NCBI GenBank assembly: GCA_016788465.1
Contig: JAEURV010000109.1
Span: 1-37,352, forward strand
DNA from: Nitrospira sp.
Lineage (GTDB): Bacteria > Nitrospirota > Nitrospiria > Nitrospirales > Nitrospiraceae
Reading direction: 5' to 3'
DNA: 37,352 nt
This document shows positions 7,806 to 15,520 of this stretch, piece by piece (position 1 is the stretch's first letter; every line of letters starts with the position of its first letter). The notes under the pieces were generated by a model. That model was not told the origin of the DNA and searched no databases. It worked only from the letters and a program-made list of their open reading frames with translations. A program made the translations under genes and the position numbers.

Positions 7806-9233
7806 ATGACGCCGGAAGCTGTTTATAGCATTTTGCAGTCGCTGTTCTTGTTCTACATGATCAGTGTGACCGGAGGATACTTAGCCCTCACCGTGATCTC
7901 CCTGGTCTCTCTTCGGCAGTACTTTGAAGAGCGTAGAGGAGATGCCTTCCCTCGTACCTTCACCGGCTATGAGCCGCAAATCAGCATCATTGTGCCAGCA
8001 TATAACGAAGCAGCGACAATCGCGAGTTCTATTCGATCTTTGCTGGAGCTTAAGTATTCTGAATATGAAATTATCGTCGTGAGCGATGGCTCAACCGATG
8101 GTACGATCGACGTGCTGAGGCGTGAGTTTAAATTGAAGCCATTTCCAGAAGCCTATGGCCATGAGTTGCCGACGCAACCGGTTCGTGCCACGTATCATTC
8201 CGAGATCTACGCCAATGTGCGGGTGATCGACAAGGAAAATGGGGGCAAGGCCGACTCCCTGAATGCCGGCATTAATTTGTCGGTGTACCCGTTGTTTTGT
8301 TGCATCGATGCGGATTCCATTCTGGCACAAGACAGTCTCTATCGCGTGGTGCAACCGTTCCTGCTCGATCATCGCACGATTGCCTGTGGAGGCACTGTCC
8401 GTGTCGCCAACGGGTGTTCCGTGGAGAATGGGCTATTGAGCGCCGTGGGGCTGCCATCCAATGTCCTGGCACTTCTGCAAACCGTGGAATATCTCCGAGC
8501 TTTCTTGTCCGGGCGTCAAGGCTGGTCGCCACTCAATGCGATGCTGATCATCTCTGGTGCCTTTGGTGTGTTTCGCAAAGAGGCTGTGCTGAAAGTCGGG
8601 GGGTACAGAATCGCCACGATCGGCGAGGATATGGAACTGGTCGTCCGTCTTCATCACTACCACCGGTTGAAGGATTTGCCCTATCGTATTACCTATGTGC
8701 CGGATCCGGTCTGCTGGACCGAGGTGCCGGAAGATATTCGCAGTCTCCGCAACCAACGCATCCGTTGGCAACGTGGACTGTGCGAGAGTCTGGCTGGTCA
8801 CTTTGAGCTCTGTTGTCATCCAAAGAGCGGGACGGTCGGGTGGCTGGCATTTCCATTCATGGTGTTATTTGAAGGGTTCGGCGCGGCCGGTGAGATTCTC
8901 GGCTATGGTTTGCTGCTCATCGGATTGGTTGCGGGATGGGTTTCGGTCCAAGGCTGGATCGTGTGCATGTCGGTCGCCATCGGGTTTGGTATCACCCTGT
9001 CCCTGAGCGCGCTGCTGATGGAAGAAATGACGTTTCATCTCTACCGTCGTCCATCGGACCTCATGAAATTGGTGTTGATCTCGGTTCTTGAAAATTGTGG
9101 ATATCGACAGCTCAATTCTTACTGGAAGCTGATCGGTCTTGTCCGGTGGATGCGAGGCACGAAAGCCGAATGGGGCAACATGATTCGATCGGCTTCATGG
9201 CAATCTCCACACATCCGTGCAGGAGGTCGCTAA
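7806..9233 (+). CDS. processive family 2 glycosyltransferase, membrane-embedded
   Basis: The 475-residue protein has an N-terminal membrane segment (about 10-35), a cytoplasmic GT2 domain and a C-terminal membrane region with at least two segments (about 350-415). Catalytic motifs of the processive BcsA/PgaC/hyaluronan-synthase type are all present: SIIVPAYNE (60-68), SDGS with Asp94, DAD (168-170), GED (273-275) and QRIRW (317-321). It should polymerise a sugar from a nucleotide donor and pass the chain through the inner membrane. The neighbouring TPR/YaiO barrel and secreted GH-like protein fit an exopolysaccharide system. It resembles PgaC more than BcsA because it lacks a PilZ domain. No strong ribosome-binding site is seen before the ATG. 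The sugar is unknown. Confidence 0.88.
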   Translation: MTPEAVYSILQSLFLFYMISVTGGYLALTVISLVSLRQYFEERRGDAFPRTFTGYEPQISIIVPAYNEAATIASSIRSLLELKYSEYEIIVVSDGSTDGTIDVLRREFKLKPFPEAYGHELPTQPVRATYHSEIYANVRVIDKENGGKADSLNAGINLSVYPLFCCIDADSILAQDSLYRVVQPFLLDHRTIACGGTVRVANGCSVENGLLSAVGLPSNVLALLQTVEYLRAFLSGRQGWSPLNAMLIISGAFGVFRKEAVLKVGGYRIATIGEDMELVVRLHHYHRLKDLPYRITYVPDPVCWTEVPEDIRSLRNQRIRWQRGLCESLAGHFELCCHPKSGTVGWLAFPFMVLFEGFGAAGEILGYGLLLIGLVAGWVSVQGWIVCMSVAIGFGITLSLSALLMEEMTFHLYRRPSDLMKLVLISVLENCGYRQLNSYWKLIGLVRWMRGTKAEWGNMIRSASWQSPHIRAGGR

Positions 9234-9315
9234 CTGTTTGAAGGATGGGAACTACTGAGAGGGCGGTGCGGACGAAGGCAAGTACAGGCTCATCGGTCGC
9301 ATCATTCGTTCGTTG

Positions 9316-11145
9316 CTACCAGTGATAGATAATGCTGAAGCTGGCTCCGCGTCTGGAATAGAGAGCTCCACGGTCTTCACCATAGCCCGAGACTTCCAAG
9401 GAGACTCGATCGGCTACGGGCAAGACAATCCCACCTTGGATGGTTCGACTGCTCACGCGAGTCACATCTTGCGTTGCGACGATCCGTTCGCCGGACGTTC
9501 CGAAGGAGCCGGATGCGAAGACTTGGAGGCGTTTGGTGGGACGCCAGGTCAGCCGTGACGAAAGCGTGACGGCGCCGGTTTCTGGAACGTAATACACCTT
9601 TTCTGTGAGCCACAGGTTGAATGGCAGAAAGATGGTCAATCCGGGGCTCAGTACATGAATGTCTTCCGTTTTGTAGGAGAGGTAGCGATAGCCGAAGGAG
9701 GCCTCAAACCTGGTCAGTACAGAATGCAAGAGGCCAAGTCCCTGGGAGAGCTCACCGGCAATCGAATATCTTGGTGAAAAGTCAGGATTGATGGTCCCTT
9801 GTGCGGCAAGGTAGCCCCAGGCACGACGCCACAAGGGACTATAGCCTTCAGTCGACAGAACGGTGTCATGAAAGCCGAATCGGTTGATCGGTTCAATCCG
9901 CGCTATGAGGGTTTGTGCGCCAATGGACTTGGAGGCCTCAAACAGGATAGCCCGTTCTCCCTGAATTGCTCGTGAATAGGAAAACTGGCCGTACCCGAGC
10001 TTGAGGTAGTCACGGAACGGTAAACGAATCGTCGCATCGCGAAGGCCAAGCGGGGCCTGCGGTGAGGATTCAATTGCTGCGATGATGTCCTGTATACGCT
10101 TCGCAACGGTTTCATCACCGGTCAACTGATAGAGCCTGGCATATTCCCTGGCGGCTGCTTCGGTTGCCCCGCTCCAGAACAAGGTGTCGGCCAGCCCCTG
10201 TAAGGCCTCTCGATTCGTCCCGTCCTGGCGAAGCACGGTCTGATATTGCTGGATCGCAGAATCGTACTGCTCTTGCCACGACATTATGCGTGCCAAGCTG
10301 ATCTGGACATCGAGATCTGAGGGATGGCGCGTGAGAATGTCGCGATATAGCGAGGCAGATTGCTCAAACTGTCTGTCTTGTCCCAAGACGCGCGCAAGGT
10401 GTCCCCGTGTGTCGTCGTCAGTCGGCGCATCGGTCAGGATTTGCTGGTAGACAGTGATTGCCTGTCTGTATGCTCCATTATGTTCCCATGCCTGCGCCTG
10501 TGCGAGCAGGTCTGCTCGGTCTTGGGGGGCTGGAGTTGGGATCGCAGTCGGCGACGGACGTGTCGGTTCAGGAGTGCCTTGTTTTATTGACGCAATGCGA
10601 TCAGCAATCGTCGAATCGTGACTGATGGCATAGGCTCGCTCGTAGTATGGGAGGGCCTCTTCGGTACGGTTCTCCCAGAACAAGAGATCTCCTAACCCTT
10701 GAAGTGCTTCCGCATGATGAAGGTCTTCCAGCACCACCTGCTCATAAAGGCGCTGGGCTTCCTTCCGATCCGTTTGCCACGAAAGTACACGTGCCAGCGC
10801 GGTGCGTACATCGAGATCGGCCGGATGTTTCCTCACGATCTCGCGGTACAGCTCCACCGCTTCGGCATGGGCGCCTTGCCACGACAACAGCTTGGCGAGC
10901 GTGGCTCGAACGTCGTCATTGTCAGGATCCTGGCGAAGCATCGTTCGGTATGTGGCGATCGCATCGTCATACCGTTGGGTCTGTTCAAACTGTTTGGCTT
11001 GCTCGAGTAACGAATGTGTTGATATGTCACCGGCAGCATACACCGGCTGGTATTCAACCATGCCGAGCACTAAGGCAAGGATCCAGATAATCGGCAGTCT
11101 AGGACTCTTTAGCACGAATCGGAGTGAGGTTGGGTTGGGCGTCAT
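9316..11145 (-). CDS. TPR-YaiO type outer-membrane beta-barrel protein
   Basis: The 609-residue product has a signal peptide (cleavage near VYAAG), two blocks of tetratricopeptide repeats joined by a Pro-rich linker, and a C-terminal region of about 225 residues with alternating amphipathic strands that ends in an aromatic residue (SIIYHW), as outer-membrane barrels do. The barrel resembles YaiO, which in E. coli lies beside a glycosyltransferase gene. Like PgaA or AlgK-AlgE, it could guide a polysaccharide across periplasm and outer membrane. The two TPR blocks resemble each other (VRTALARVLSWQ / VQISLARIMSWQ; EALQGLGDLLFW / EALQGLADTLFW), so one block was duplicated. The ATG at 11145 lies one base after the upstream stop (taagatg), which implies coupling; a longer frame from 11181 is unlikely. 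Confidence 0.85.
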   Translation of the reverse strand: MTPNPTSLRFVLKSPRLPIIWILALVLGMVEYQPVYAAGDISTHSLLEQAKQFEQTQRYDDAIATYRTMLRQDPDNDDVRATLAKLLSWQGAHAEAVELYREIVRKHPADLDVRTALARVLSWQTDRKEAQRLYEQVVLEDLHHAEALQGLGDLLFWENRTEEALPYYERAYAISHDSTIADRIASIKQGTPEPTRPSPTAIPTPAPQDRADLLAQAQAWEHNGAYRQAITVYQQILTDAPTDDDTRGHLARVLGQDRQFEQSASLYRDILTRHPSDLDVQISLARIMSWQEQYDSAIQQYQTVLRQDGTNREALQGLADTLFWSGATEAAAREYARLYQLTGDETVAKRIQDIIAAIESSPQAPLGLRDATIRLPFRDYLKLGYGQFSYSRAIQGERAILFEASKSIGAQTLIARIEPINRFGFHDTVLSTEGYSPLWRRAWGYLAAQGTINPDFSPRYSIAGELSQGLGLLHSVLTRFEASFGYRYLSYKTEDIHVLSPGLTIFLPFNLWLTEKVYYVPETGAVTLSSRLTWRPTKRLQVFASGSFGTSGERIVATQDVTRVSSRTIQGGIVLPVADRVSLEVSGYGEDRGALYSRRGASFSIIYHW

Positions 11146-11146
11146 C

Positions 11147-12814
11147 TTATCGCGTGAGCGCCAGATAGCCGGGCAGATCATGAATCATAAGCCCTGAGAA
11201 GCTTGCGTGATGAATCTTGTCGAACAGCTTGATGATTTCGTGCTGCAGGTCTTGTTCTGTACGTCCTGCAAATGAAATGCGCTCCGGGCGTATCATGGTT
11301 CGATGGTGAATGCGAAACCATATCGTCTGGTTCTTCTCCGGTGATTCCCTTTGAGTAGGAGGTGATAAGGTCAACCGGCGTCGGACAGGATCGAGCACGC
11401 CATCCGCCAAAGCGGCCCGGTGCTCTCGTTTCAAGATAACGTGCCGCTCGGGAAGCAGGTTTGTGGTCTCCAGGGCGAGCCAGACGGGCACATCTTCTAA
11501 CGCACCGTACCGAAGAATGTCGTCGCTGATGGCGATCACTTCGTTCATATCCGTGCGATAGCTCATGACGGCCACTTCGTCCACTCGATCCATGACCGAG
11601 AACGCAAGAGCTCGGTGTGCGTGTATGGTGGAGGAGAACCAGAAAGGAATCACCACCGAGAGTTGCGTTCGCCCGTGCAAGGCAGTTTTCACGCGATCGA
11701 TGGTGCCCAAATAGCGATCAAAGATCGTGTCATCATCAGGAAAGCCATCTAATAGATATGGTTCGATGTCTAGTTGCACCCCAGGAAGTCGTTGGTGTCC
11801 CATCAGAGCCAGCAACCGGTTGAGTTTCTCGATCAGCGGCGAGGCCTCATCGATCATATCCGGAGCTCCGTCGAGTGCGAACAAGTCAATGTCCGCCGCC
11901 TTGGTTGTAGTGAATAGTTTGGCATAGGCCGCCCATGTTTGGTCGGTGTCACGCATATTGGGCAGTTGGAGCAAGATCCGTCGGCAGTGCTGGTTCCGAC
12001 AGGCCGTTACCATGCGCTCAGGGTCTTGTATTGCCGAGCGATAGTCCCAATACCAAAACCCTATCGATGGAGTCGGATGAGGCTCGGATGATGGTCCTAT
12101 GAAGGCGAGTTCGTCGATGACCATGTCTGTATCTGTGTCGGTCACAAGTCGAACTTGAGCAAGCTGTCGGAGGTCGACCTGTCGTGCGGGTGAGGCCAGT
12201 GGTATCTCGAGCGAGAAGTGCCCGACCAGGCGTTCGACGACTGCATGGGTCCGCTGTGCGTCGACCAATTCAAGCCTCATAGGACGTGAGGCCGTCCCGC
12301 GTATACGGAGTGTTCGAAACGACAACGCATCCAGATGTCGGTCTGCTGTCTGCAGAGACCACATCACGCCACAGGGACCTGTTCCCTGCTGACCAATCCG
12401 AAGATGAAGCGGAGGGACGAGACCACCCCGGGTTGCCTGACACGAAGGGATGGGCTGTTCCACAGCAGTTTGGGCCAACAGATCTAGACGATCATCAGAT
12501 AGTCGATAGGAGGAAGGACCCAACGGAGTGGTCGTCTGCTGTCCGCGCACGATGATTGTGGGAATCGTTTGAGACCCCGCGTACACCAATTCAATTTCTT
12601 CGATATCGGTCAGTGAACGTTGTCCAGGAATTACCACCTCTTGGGTGAGGGCTATGGAAGGCCAGAGCCACCCTGCGATAACCATCACAGAGGCTGCCAA
12701 TTGTCGGTGCAGCCTTCTCGATGGTGAGTACTCAGGAAGCTGGCCGCACGCCATGGCGGTTGTGCTTTGTATCACGCCTGACACTCGAAACGATCTCCAG
12801 GGTATCTCAGGCAT
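11147..12814 (-). CDS. secreted GH18-like TIM-barrel protein with carbohydrate-binding-like domain
   Basis: The roughly 555-residue protein carries an internal signal sequence (SRRLHRQLAASVMVIAGWLW, cleavage near ALTQ) after about 30 extra N-terminal residues. Residues about 140-240 form a beta-sandwich ending in VIDELAFIG, like CBM11/CIA30-type galactose-binding folds. The C-terminal half looks like a TIM barrel: GVQLDIEPY (about 346-354) matches the strand-4 D-x-E of chitinase-like GH18 enzymes, and VAVMSYR (about 415-421) matches their Met-Tyr strand. It may cleave or modify the polymer made by the neighbouring transferase, comparable in role to PgaB. It is the first gene of a two-gene operon with the TPR/YaiO gene. 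The start at 12814 (ggaaagcATG) is favoured over the GTG at 12823; an ATG at 12754 is possible. Confidence 0.7.
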   Translation of the reverse strand: MPEIPWRSFRVSGVIQSTTAMACGQLPEYSPSRRLHRQLAASVMVIAGWLWPSIALTQEVVIPGQRSLTDIEEIELVYAGSQTIPTIIVRGQQTTTPLGPSSYRLSDDRLDLLAQTAVEQPIPSCQATRGGLVPPLHLRIGQQGTGPCGVMWSLQTADRHLDALSFRTLRIRGTASRPMRLELVDAQRTHAVVERLVGHFSLEIPLASPARQVDLRQLAQVRLVTDTDTDMVIDELAFIGPSSEPHPTPSIGFWYWDYRSAIQDPERMVTACRNQHCRRILLQLPNMRDTDQTWAAYAKLFTTTKAADIDLFALDGAPDMIDEASPLIEKLNRLLALMGHQRLPGVQLDIEPYLLDGFPDDDTIFDRYLGTIDRVKTALHGRTQLSVVIPFWFSSTIHAHRALAFSVMDRVDEVAVMSYRTDMNEVIAISDDILRYGALEDVPVWLALETTNLLPERHVILKREHRAALADGVLDPVRRRLTLSPPTQRESPEKNQTIWFRIHHRTMIRPERISFAGRTEQDLQHEIIKLFDKIHHASFSGLMIHDLPGYLALTR

Positions 12815-12861
12815 GCTTTCCACTGTATCGAGTTGGGTCGACAGATGAGACTTGTTTGCTC

Positions 12862-13083
12862 AATGCAACCTCCATCCTCTCGCTCAGGCAGTAAGACGAA
12901 CAGAGAAAGGGGGAGTATTACCTACAGGCCTTCATCGGATATAGACTGCAAATTAGCATCATTATGCCAGCATATAACGAAGCCGCTACAATCGCGAGTT
13001 CTATTCAATCTTTATTGCAGCGCCGCTATCCCAACTATGAAGTGGTCGTGGTCAACGATGGCGCAAAGAACGACACGATCAAT
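12862..13083 (+). pseudogene. decayed N-terminal fragment of a second GT2 glycosyltransferase
   Basis: Read in one frame, this stretch gives SILSLRQ-stop-DEQRKG, AFIGYRLQISIIMPAYNE, AATIASSIQSLLQRRYPNYE and VVVVNDGAKNDTI. It aligns with residues about 28-102 of the glycosyltransferase at 7806 (ISLVSLRQYFEERRGD, QISIIVPAYNE, AATIASSIRSLL). The codon matching TAC (Tyr39) is TAA at 12892-12894. DNA identity is very high over the first 65 bases of the catalytic part (12949 onward), then falls. Similarity stops near 13083 and the frame closes with TAG at 13141. There is no start codon, and about 370 codons of the family are missing. It is a broken paralogue that was divergent from the GH18-like gene. 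Confidence 0.85.
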
Positions 13084-13194
13084 TGGCAGAGGCTCCATTA
13101 CGTGGTTCTGCTATTTTCTGGACTGTCAACAATTCTCTGCTAGGATCCGAGCCATCGACGATATCGATGCATGGATGTGGACAAGGAGGTCCTG

Positions 13195-14751
13195 ATGAAG
13201 TTCCCCTCGATGCTTCTCGGGTTCGGTACTGTCTCTTTAATCCTCCTCGGTGCCTTGGCGCTCTCTGGTTGCTCAGGTGGGGGCGGCGGGTCCTCCGATA
13301 CTCTTGTGACCCAGCAGACTTATCTCAAGGCGTCGAACACCGGCGCGGGCGACTTTTTTAGTACTGCAGTGGCTCTTGATGGAGACACGCTGGTCGTCGG
13401 AGCTCCTTTTGAAGACAGCATCGCGACTGGAGTGAACGGCAATCAAGCCGACAACAGCGGAAGCGGCAGCGGCGCGGTCTATGTGTTCGTCCGCACAAAT
13501 GGCGTCTGGACCCAACAAGCCTACCTCAAGGCATCTAATGCGGAGGCTGGTGACAACTTCGGGAAAAATGTAGCCCTGAGCGGAGACACGTTGGCCGTGG
13601 GAGCCCCGGCGGAAGGCAGCGCCCTAACGGGGGTCACGGCCGGTGCCCCTAACGAATCGACAACCAGCAACGGAGCTCTGGGTAGCGGCGCGGTATATGT
13701 CTTCACACGGACGAATGGCGTCTGGAGTCAGCAGGCCTACGTGAAGGCATCGAACACCGGATCCGGTGACAACTTCGGTCACAGCGTCGCGCTCGATGGA
13801 AACACCCTAGCTGTTGGAGCAATTGAGGAAGCCAGCAATGCAACCGGGATCAATGGCGATGAGACGAACAATAGCGCCAGCGGCAGTGGCGCTGTCTATG
13901 TATTCACGAGGAGTGCCGGTGTTTGGAGTCAACAGGCCTATCTCAAGGCATCCAATACGGAAGCTGGTGACCAATTTGGTTTCAGCATCTCCCTGAGTGG
14001 TGAATCGCTGGTCGTGGGGGCATCTCTTGAAGACAGTGCTTTGACAGGCGTGACCATAAACTCGCCCAATGAAGGAGCGACGCTAAACGCGGCAGGAAAT
14101 AGTGGGGCGGCCTATGTGTTCACTAGGACGAGTGGTAGCTGGAACCAGCAAGCGTACCTGAAAGCGTCGAATGCACAAAGTGGCGATGAGTTTGGTAGCA
14201 GCGTGGCTCTGAGTAGCGATACGTTGGTGGTTGGGGCCAGTCTTGAGGATAGCGTTGCATCCGGGGTCAATGGTGATCAGACGAACAACAGTGCCAGCGG
14301 CAGCGGGGCGGCTTATGTCTTTACCCGTAGCGGGACGACGTGGAGCCAACAAGCCTATCTGAAGGCGTCGAATCCAGAAGTGGCTGATAACTTTGGTGCG
14401 AGTGTAGCCCTGAGCAGCGACACGGTCGTCATCGGAGCATTTAATGAAGATAGCAACGCATCCGGGGCCAATGGCGATCAGACGAACAACAGTGCCGGCG
14501 GCAGCGGGGCGGCTTATATCTTTACTCGTAGCGGAACGACGTGGAGCCAACAGGCCTATCTCAAGGCGTCCAATACGGAAACCGGTGACCAATTTGGCAA
14601 CAGCGTGGCCGTGAGTGGTGGACAGCTAGCTGTGGGTGCGAATGCGGAAGGCGGTGCGCTTACCGGTATCACCACCGGCTCGCCGAACGAAGCTGACACT
14701 GGTAACGGTGCAGCGATCAGCGGGGCCGTGTATCTGTTTGGCCCACAGTAG
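13195..14751 (+). CDS. FG-GAP repeat lipoprotein
   Basis: The 518-residue product has a lipoprotein signal ending in LALSGC and a Gly-rich stretch, and then consists entirely of seven repeats of about 66-72 residues, each with YLKASN...GD.FG..VALSGDTLVVGA...SGAVYVFTR. These are FG-GAP/integrin-alpha-type beta-propeller blades, so seven blades would close one propeller on the cell surface or in the periplasm. Blade loops come in two types, GVNGDQTNNS (A) and GVTxxSPNE (B), ordered A-B-A-B-A-A-B; blades 5 and 6 are nearly identical at DNA level. The start is fixed by aaggaggtcctgATG; the frame upstream to 13171 is not needed. Function is unknown; adhesion or ligand binding is typical of the family. 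Confidence 0.85.
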   Translation: MKFPSMLLGFGTVSLILLGALALSGCSGGGGGSSDTLVTQQTYLKASNTGAGDFFSTAVALDGDTLVVGAPFEDSIATGVNGNQADNSGSGSGAVYVFVRTNGVWTQQAYLKASNAEAGDNFGKNVALSGDTLAVGAPAEGSALTGVTAGAPNESTTSNGALGSGAVYVFTRTNGVWSQQAYVKASNTGSGDNFGHSVALDGNTLAVGAIEEASNATGINGDETNNSASGSGAVYVFTRSAGVWSQQAYLKASNTEAGDQFGFSISLSGESLVVGASLEDSALTGVTINSPNEGATLNAAGNSGAAYVFTRTSGSWNQQAYLKASNAQSGDEFGSSVALSSDTLVVGASLEDSVASGVNGDQTNNSASGSGAAYVFTRSGTTWSQQAYLKASNPEVADNFGASVALSSDTVVIGAFNEDSNASGANGDQTNNSAGGSGAAYIFTRSGTTWSQQAYLKASNTETGDQFGNSVAVSGGQLAVGANAEGGALTGITTGSPNEADTGNGAAISGAVYLFGPQ

Positions 14752-15052
14752 AGAGTCATAAAATTCCCGCGCCAGATCAAGACTGGCGCGGGGATTCGCG
14801 GTACCAGTGAACGCACAGCCAAGACACATACTGTTCTCGATCGACTTGTTCGACTGCCCTGTGACAGGTGTGTCTCGTAAGCCGGCCCGTATCCGATATC
14901 CCCAGCACATCTCAGTTTCTGCTTAGATAGACATTTCTCTTTAAAGACGTGCAGCAAGCCGCCACACACCGCACCCGCTCGGAATCTCATCCGTTTACCT
15001 TTCCTCCTCTCCTCCGTCTAACCTAATCAGACAAGGTTGGAAGGAGGGACTG
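14752..15052. other. intergenic region
   Basis: Apart from the hairpin at 14766-14792 I see no gene here. Just before the next gene, ccgtctaacct (15014-15024) and aggttggaagg (15034-15044) can pair with one mismatch and one wobble. The second arm covers the first bases of the ribosome-binding site (aaggaggg, 15041-15048), so translation of the lipoprotein might be damped by this hairpin. Confidence 0.4.
14766..14792 (+). terminator. hairpin after the FG-GAP gene
   Basis: A 10-bp perfect stem cccgcgccag (14766-14775) and ctggcgcggg (14783-14792), with a 7-base loop, starts 15 bases after the stop codon. Only a short AT stretch follows. Confidence 0.65.
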
Positions 15053-15493
15053 ATGCAAGCATTCCGTTCAAAAATGAGCATGTTGGTCGTGACGGCCTCG
15101 ATGCTGTTGTCCGGCTGTGTCTCGACCCTGGTGCACGACGATGTGAAGCACACGGTGGGAATCGACGGCCATTGTTCCGGGAGTCAATGGGTAGACGATT
15201 CCTCGATCGCGGTCCTCCCGGTGCCAGTGGTCGCATTTGTGACGCCTCATATCGATCTACGCGACGTCTCCAGCGAGCCCTATCTCAATCGATGTGGAGC
15301 GTCAATCAAGGTCATCAATCGGGATGTCTCGGTCAACCGTCTGGCCTGTCTGCCGGCCGGGCTGACACGCATTATTACGCTTGGGGTCTGGCAATGGTGC
15401 CCGGCGCGCGTCACCTGGTCGGCCGATGTACTAGCTGATATCCCACGACCTGCAAATGTCTCCCTCGACGAGGAACGAAAACAGAAGTCGTAG
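15053..15493 (+). CDS. small lipoprotein of unknown function
   Basis: The 146-residue protein has a signal sequence and a clear lipobox (MLLSGC, Cys22), followed by about 125 residues with five more cysteines (in GHCSG, NRCGAS, LACLPAG and WQWCPAR), which could form disulfides in the periplasm. I do not recognise the family. The start is well supported by ggaaggagggactgATG. The DUF5666 lipoprotein gene starts 27 bases after its stop, so the two are probably cotranscribed. Confidence 0.75.
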   Translation: MQAFRSKMSMLVVTASMLLSGCVSTLVHDDVKHTVGIDGHCSGSQWVDDSSIAVLPVPVVAFVTPHIDLRDVSSEPYLNRCGASIKVINRDVSVNRLACLPAGLTRIITLGVWQWCPARVTWSADVLADIPRPANVSLDEERKQKS

Positions 15494-15520
15494 CCACAAT
15501 TATTCAATAAGGAACACACC

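Noticed and set aside
12833-13195. 120-codon plus-strand frame
   Set aside because: It overlaps the glycosyltransferase fragment in a different frame; only the other frame shows family similarity.
14083-14592. 169-codon minus-strand frame
   Set aside because: It is the antisense of the FG-GAP repeats and only repeats because the sense gene does.
13273-14751. CRISPR-like repeats
   Set aside because: The repeats in this region are coding, about 200 bases long and diverged, with no spacer pattern.
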